From assembly GCF_030704535.1 (NCBI RefSeq), contig NC_081823.1, positions 7,198,501 through 7,262,500 of the forward strand: DNA of 64,000 nucleotides, read 5' to 3'. A model generated the notes under the pieces. It saw nothing but the letters and a program-made list of their open reading frames with translations, had not been told where the DNA came from and ran no database searches. The DNA comes from Vitis vinifera (Eukaryota > Streptophyta > Magnoliopsida > Vitales > Vitaceae). A program made the translations under genes and the position numbers. Below, one piece after another: positions 57,643 through 64,000 of this stretch. The stretch's first letter is position 1; each line of letters starts with the position of its first letter.

Positions 57643-60600
57643 ATGGAGCTCTACTTCTCCACAACGCTCCTCAAATTCAGACCACCTCTCTCTCTCCTCT
57701 CTCCCATCACCTCTCTCTCCCTTACAACCCCTCTTCTCCTTCAACCCAAAAAAAATCCCTCCAATCTTCACACACTCTCTTATTCTCGCCAATTCTTTCA
57801 TCCCCAACACCCATCTCACAGAAATTCAATCCATTTCACAGCTTTTTCATCTCCTGCTTCCGTAGCTTCCGCAAAAGACCGCTTACCGGCTGATGTTGAG
57901 GTCACTGAAACTGAAGAACCCAATTCAAGAGTGAGTCTCCAAAGATAATTATCACTGTGTTCCCATTAATTTTCTGCCCCATATTTCTTTGAGTAGTATG
58001 CTTTACTATAAATTTTTGTTTTAGGGATTCAACATGGTCGGTTTTTTTTTTTTTTTTTTTGCTCAATTTTTCATTATGATGAACTATTCAGTCTGTCATT
58101 ATCTTTTTCTCTGAACTTTAGCTAACCCTTATTTTTTAAGTTTTCTTCTGCAACAATTCAAAATTTGTGTTTTCGATGTTATTGAATTTTTATAAACCAA
58201 TCCAACTGCTTTTTTTTTTTTTTTTTGGTATAGGTTTTTTAAATCTTGTGCCCAAATCAAGATGTATATTTCCTCTTTATTTTTCATTAGCTCTTGAGTA
58301 TACTTGTTAATTTGGAAGGACACCTATGCATATGTTTGTCAATTATCATTGAAAATGGTTGAATCACCAACTCCCCCAACAACCCTCTTGGTATATCTAT
58401 GGCTGAAAAAATGCAAATAAAAGTTTGAACTTAAGATGCTCTGGTATTGCAATTGGATATGATGGGTGTTTTCAAGATCCATAAATTTACAAGGATTTCT
58501 CTGTGCAGGTTAGGTTGAGTGTAGAAGTTCCGGCAGTTGTTTGTGAGGATTGTTACCAAAGGGTCATACGTGAATTTACAAAGCTGGCAAAGGTGTTTTC
58601 TCAGCTACAACAATTAAGTTTCCACTTCATATAAATTGGTTTAAGATCACATGGAGTAATGAGAAACAACACCACTAGGAATTACATTGTTTAATCAAGC
58701 AAAACCTTTCATTAATTTTTGGTCCTCATCAATTTTCTGAATCAGTGCAGCAGTACTCACGAGTCATGAGTAAGCCTATATAGTGATTTTTTTCTTTTTT
58801 TCTTTTTTTTGAAGTATAAAGTCAAATGTTTCAATTGTGAAAGTTTGAAATGCAACTTTCTTGTAACAAGAACCTTTGAAATTTAGCATCATTTGTCATT
58901 GCAGATCTTGTATTAAGCTCTCAATATCATTCATCTTTACAACTTGTAGGATCACTGTTTTACTCTAGATGAAATGTAAAATGGAGTGCTAGGATATGTC
59001 AATTTATTTGGTCGTGGTTTCTGGATTCTGAAAAAGAGAGAGTGATTCATGCCACAAATTTGTTTCATGTACACAGATCCCTGGATTTCGCCCTGGGAAG
59101 AAAGTTCCAGAGACTGTTCTTATAAATCATATTGGGAAGAAAAATGTTCAAAAGGCTACAATTGAATCTATATTGAAGAGGACCTTTCCACATGCCATGT
59201 CTTCGGTACATTGTTCTAACAGTTCGTTACACCTTTTTTCTTTTGTTTATACTTTTTGGCTATGTTATGAAGAGAGCATCTTCTAGGCGTGCTAATTTGA
59301 ATCTAACCCTTGAGATTGTCTTGGGTTCTGCTTCACTAGTTGCATTTATGTCTGTAGATGCTGACATGTTCAAAGTTTGTTTCCCATGAAAACAAAAATT
59401 GCCGCATATTAGTTTAATTGTGCACACTCCAAAGAAGGAAAATAGTCATGCATTTACCATTAACAGTTTTTAGACCTGTTAAACTGGCATTAGCTGTCTA
59501 GACGAAAACCAGAAACCTTTTAGCATTGAAATGCTTTTTTCGGTTGGTAACTGTTCTAACTTCTAAGAACTTTAGCATGCTTTCTTTCATGAGAAACAGT
59601 GCAACGAGTCTTCCAACTTATACTCCTTTTTTTTTCAAGAACTTCAATACTGAGATATTGAGTCATATTTTGATTTGAGTTGTTAACTGTGATCTTTTGA
59701 GTGTTTTCAACAATAGGTGGCTGGGAGGGCTCTGAATGACTCCATCCGCATTGTAACCAAATTTTCTGATATGGAAGAAACCTATTCTTCACAAAAATTT
59801 CTGAGGTATGTTAGATATGCATCTTTTATGGCACTTTTCATTTGCAAGCTGATATCAGTTTCTTATTACAGCAATACACACAATTGCTACCCGTCGCTGT
59901 CTTCTATCTCTGTAGCATTGAACAGAGAGGAGACAGCATATCTATTTGCAGTATACATGCATAAATATTTGGATCTGATTTGATTTGTGGTCTAGATATG
60001 ATATCATTGTTGATGTGGCACCTGAAGTCAAATGGGTTCCTGAAAATGGATACAAGAACTTGAAGATTGTTGTTGAGATAGACAGTGACATAGATGCTCA
60101 GAGAGCTTCTGAACAAGAGTTAAAACGTCGTTACAAGTCTCTCGGTTTGCTGAGAATTATAACTGACAGGGGACTACAGGTAAAGCATGTTTAAGCTAGT
60201 TTATTATTTTTATTGTTAGTCTGATATATATTACAGGTCTATATTGTAACAACTTAAGCTTTTGGGAAAGTTGGTAACTTAACATGGTGTCAAAGCGATG
60301 GTTAACTATTTAATTAAGGATTTTCTGAACTATTAAGATTTGGAAGAAAATGTGTTTAAATAGGTTTCCAAATATGGTTTTCTAATTTCCGAATATGAAA
60401 ACATGTCTAAACTTCCTTATGTCTTCCCAGTTGCAAACCACAGGAAGTTATTAAGTTGCATCTTTTATTTGTTAGTTTGGCAAAGATTGTGATATGTATT
60501 GTGAGTTAGAGGCTTTATTATTCTATGGGTGGTAAAGTTTCTTCCTATTTTATCCTGAATTTAGATGTGCTTTGCATTGTATTGATCAGAATATATTTCA

Positions 60601-63600
60601 TATTCACTGAGGTTCAGTAAAGCAGCTGAACTAAATTGATCGCATATGAAGCCCTTTTGTATTTATGATATGAAGTTTGAAATTTATAACAATTTGAAAC
60701 TTTCACAGATTGGTGATGTTGTTGTCCTTGATATATCAGCAACAACAATAGACCAAGATGAATCAAATGTTCAGAAAATTCCATCTGCAGAGAGTAAAGG
60801 TTTGCCCATACTCATTTAAGGTTGCCTTTCATATTACATCATGTTCTCCTTCCTCAACTATATTTTCCATTGGTCTTTCTTGATATTTACCTTATATGTA
60901 ATCTTGGCTGCAATTCCTACCAACATTGATGCCTAAAGTTTCCTAGGAAAACACAGACACAGTTGTCCATGAATGGCATGGATATCAGGTGTCTAAACCT
61001 CAGAAAGAAAAGGAAAAAACAAAAAAAAAAAACAAAAACCCAAAAGTACTAAGTTACAGACAAGTAAATGAAAATAATGAGGTTGATGTATGAAGAAGCC
61101 ATCAAAATGCTCAATTTCAGTTTTGGAGAGATATTAACCTAATTGATATGTAACTCCTGGCCACATGATATATCTTTTTTCTGTCATGATAAGTGCTGAA
61201 AAAGAGAATCATGTATTGAATGACCATGTGTTTCAAATTGGACTACTTGGCCTATTGGTCACCTGAGGAACCTATCAAGTGATTGGTCCAAGGAATAATT
61301 GATATATCTGGGCTGCATGGCATCCAATCTGCTATAACTCTACTTGCTGATAATAATTTTTTATCAATGAGACATAGAGTAAGAAAATGTATTTCACTTG
61401 TATGACAGGCCAACATTATATCAGTTGGTGAATACTATTGCATTGCACAATTAAAAGCCTCAATTGTTCTGCTGCATTTTTCCTCTATTGCTGTTTATAT
61501 TCTTACTAATTAAAAGTTGGTTCAACAAAGTTCCATGTTAATATCAAGGGTTTATTTCTGTGAGTTTAAACATTATCTAACATGTAAGGAGGTTGTTTCA
61601 CCTCCAAAATGCATCAATGATTATTTATTCTATGGGGTCTAGCTCCCAATGAAGTGTCCGTTACCTCGTTGCTGTTCTTTTTGCAGGTTTTCACTTTGAT
61701 ACAGAAGATGGTGATAAAGTCCTTCCAGGCTTCCTTGACTCAATAATTGGCATTCGACAAGGTGAAACAAAGTCCTTTCCACTAGTATTTCCTGAATCAT
61801 GGAGACAAGAAAATCTCCGTGGTGTTCATGCTCAGTTTACTGTGAGTTCCTTTTGGCTATATTTTGTCTATATTTCTATGTACAACTAGGCATTTTAGTT
61901 TGTGAAATTGCGGCAAAGTATTTTCTTGCATCGAGCTGTTATTTTTCCTTGAATTGCTGAGTTTCAGGAAAATGTGTGTTTCAAGCAGTTAATTTTTTCT
62001 ATCCTACTTTTCCCAATTATGGATGAGCCACATACCCAAATTATTAGGTACAGTTTTGCAAATTAATGATTTTTTTTTTTCCAAAATTGGTAAATTTCAT
62101 TAAGAAAAGGCTGAAAATAGGTAAGTTCTAAGGCTTTGTTTGGGATGCAGTATTGCTAAAAGCTCTTTTTGAAGCCCAATAAGAGCTTCTAGATATGTTG
62201 AGATGATTTCACGGAAAGGGCTTTTGGCTTGGAAAGAGTTCAATATGGTAGTTAGAGCAATGTTGCTTATTGGAAACGCTTTTTTTTATAAAAAAAACTT
62301 GTGTAGAAAGCAGCATACCAAAATGACTCCTTTGAAATTATTGCTTTCATTTCTACTCCAACTTTTAATTAAGTTAAAAACAAGAAGCTATCCCAAAAGG
62401 AGGCCTAAGTATTTCAACTTTGGCTTTGAGCTTTGATTCAAGACGTGATACAAATCCAAATTTACTTCATTTTCAATTGAAGTCAAAATTTTGAAACCAC
62501 GATGTTAACTATCACAGGGACATATATTATGCATAAAAAATATTGAGATAAAACTGTTATTTTCTTTTCTTTTTTTAGGTTGAATGCAAGGAATTATTTT
62601 ATAGAGAGTTACCTGAATTAAACGACTCCCTTGCTGAGAAGCTTCTTCCTGGATGCACCACCTTGGAGCAGGTAACCCTGTACACTCTCACACGGTCTTC
62701 TTATACATTTCTGGTTTAAATTTCATATCGGCTTTGACCCTGCAATGAAAACTTCTGCTGTGTGAATCTGCAGGTCAAGGAATCATTGTTGCAAAGATGC
62801 CTAGAGGTGGAGCAAACAGCTAAAGAACAAGCAACAGATAACGCAATTCTAGACCAGCTTCACAAGGTAATCTTTTTTGTTCTGAAAGAGAGGCACTCAG
62901 ATTTGATATATCTCATGGGTTTCAGTTAGTTTTTCCCCCTTAATAAAGCTTTATGCCACTTTTTCCCTCTTCTCAGTTGGTTATGGAGAAATTTTATTTG
63001 CGAGGGTTTATTATTTCCTGATAAAACCCAAGAATTTGTAAAGAATAACTCAATTTGACATTCATGATTGACAAATATAATGTTCCTTTGTGTGCTAAGA
63101 AAATGCTAGAAACCATTGCATGAAATTCATTTGACACTGTTTTGTTTCTTTCCATATATGTGTGGCATAGAGATGTACCTGGTTCCTTGTCCATAGACTC
63201 TTTATGGATCGCATTTGGAAGATTTATCTGGATGATATCCTCCCCATATTTGTGTATAATATTTTCTCTTTTACATCATCATGATGGTTTTTTTTTTTTT
63301 TTTGGTCATTTTCAGATGATTGAAGTAGATATTCCTCAATCCTTGTTTGAGGAACAGGGCAGGCAGCTCTATGGAGCCCAGCTTTTACAGATACAGGTGG
63401 GCTCTTATAAAATTACAGTTTCCTTAAGGAGAACAAATTTGCCAGCCATCGCTAATCTCCAATAGTATAGATTTCGGGCTAGTTATTTTTGTCATGAGCT
63501 CGTTTCGGTAGCTCATGGTCCAAAAAATCCACAATGTCTCCCAGAAATCAACATTATCTATACGGATTTATGACTGTTTCTGTGTGACACAGGCAAATAT

Positions 63601-64000
63601 GAAGCTTAATGAACAGCAGTTGGCATCTCTATCAAGTCCGAAGGCCGTGAATGAATACCTGGAAAGCCAGAAGGAGAATATAACAAGTGTGATCAAACAG
63701 AATCTAGCAGTGGGAGACATATTTAGACGTGAAAATTTGCAGGTCAGCTTTCCTTTGTAAATATACCCACTAGTCTCTGCTCAATGCTCATCAGTGGGCT
63801 GCTTCATATTGTGTTGTTTCCATTTAAGATGAACAGGATCTCATTTACAAGTTACCCATATACAAACAATGAAGGATATGTTTGCTCTGTGTTGCAGTTT
63901 CCAACAGAGGAGCTTGTCAAAGAGGTGGAGAACTCCATTTCAGAATTCAAACGTCATAAACAAGAATACGATGAAGAGCGTATTAGAGAACAGGTTCGTC
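57643..64000 (+). CDS. TIG1: Plastid trigger factor-type chaperone (3' end beyond window)
   Basis: Twelve exons seen: 57643-57930, 58509-58592, 59077-59205, 59717-59805, 59996-60179, 60709-60799, 61687-61841, 62579-62671, 62774-62866, 63316-63396, 63593-63742, 63898-64000 (continuing). They give 513 residues in frame; about 30 more are expected by comparison with Arabidopsis At5g55220. The first 70 or so residues are Ser/Thr/Leu-rich with few acids, a chloroplast transit peptide. The ribosome-docking signature GFRPGKKVP is intact at about residue 127. A peptidyl-prolyl isomerase-like domain follows (GDVVVLDIS through GFLDSIIGIRQGE), then the C-terminal chaperone arms. It is expected to bind nascent chains at plastid ribosomes. 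I chose ATG 57643; the frame upstream opens only at a GTG. Exon 12 runs off the window. Confidence 0.94.
62131..62406. mobile_element. MITE-like element in trigger factor intron 7
   Basis: Left end AGGCTTTGTTTGGGAT and right end reverse complement AGGCCTCCTTTTGGGAT form a terminal inverted repeat. The 276-bp body contains AAAAGCTCTTTTTGAAGC-like words. Flanking 8-mers AAGTTCTA and AAGTATTT agree at 5 of 8, a possible decayed hAT target duplication. Confidence 0.55.

Noticed and set aside
57469-57819. Minus-strand frame opposite trigger factor exon 1
   Set aside because: Shadow of the transit-peptide exon; Arg/Glu richness comes from the CT-rich sense strand.
1-64000. CRISPR arrays, bacterial operons, phage or toxin modules
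   Set aside because: All repeats seen are plant microsatellites, minisatellites or transposon ends; genes are spliced eukaryotic genes.

Overview
The window is nuclear DNA of a flowering plant. Genes are split by AT-rich introns with GT-AG ends, intergenic DNA is AT-rich, and there are LTR, LINE, hAT and MITE remnants and organelle-targeted host genes. The protein set is eudicot-like. The TE style and gene neighbourhood make a grapevine-like genome (Vitis) my best guess, but this is inference; no search was run.

Layout. 1-7900: repeat-rich DNA with a diverged tandem segment split by a solo LTR, a tRNA-Asp-like sequence, an old Copia gag remnant, direct repeats and a MITE. 8145-10289 (+): a DUF3537 / gustatory-receptor-like seven-helix membrane protein, 435 aa. 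11040-19396: fossil nest, a minus-strand Ty3/Gypsy gag and long LTR with a younger minus-strand Copia element inserted in that LTR. 21090-26319 (+): EHD1-type EH-domain membrane-remodelling ATPase, 16 exons, 545 aa. 27600-28355: broken CYP714-like P450. 30558-31538 (+): 100-aa single-domain SWIB protein. 34675-32380 (-): GDSL esterase/lipase, 349 aa. 37110-39788 (+) and 42453-40947 (-): two MPC2-type mitochondrial pyruvate carrier genes, tail to tail. 45572-49150 (+): mitochondrial GrpE (Mge1), 324 aa, with a LINE fragment in intron 1. 49710-52872: a hAT transposon with GGCCC-rich ends. 56852-53728 (-): conserved gene of unknown function, 198 aa. 57643 to beyond 64000 (+): plastid trigger factor, first 513 residues visible.

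How genes relate. GrpE, the unknown gene and trigger factor lie in the order I recall for Arabidopsis At5g55200-At5g55210-At5g55220; the DUF3537/EHD1 pair recalls At3g20300/At3g20290. These are conserved neighbourhoods, not operons. Two organelle protein-folding helpers (mitochondrial nucleotide exchange factor for Hsp70, plastid ribosome-bound chaperone) flank the unknown gene, and the unknown gene and trigger factor are divergent with about 0.8 kb between start codons. A near-palindrome of the form AAACGAC(A/G)CCGTTT occurs upstream of EHD1, GrpE and trigger factor.

No clearly novel system is visible. The best leads are the inverted MPC pair with its duplicated promoter segment, the shared promoter motif, the GGCCC-rich hAT termini and the uncharacterised gene between the two chaperone genes. 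Exon coordinates were read by eye from splice signals and checked for frame continuity; all the gene models given close in frame.
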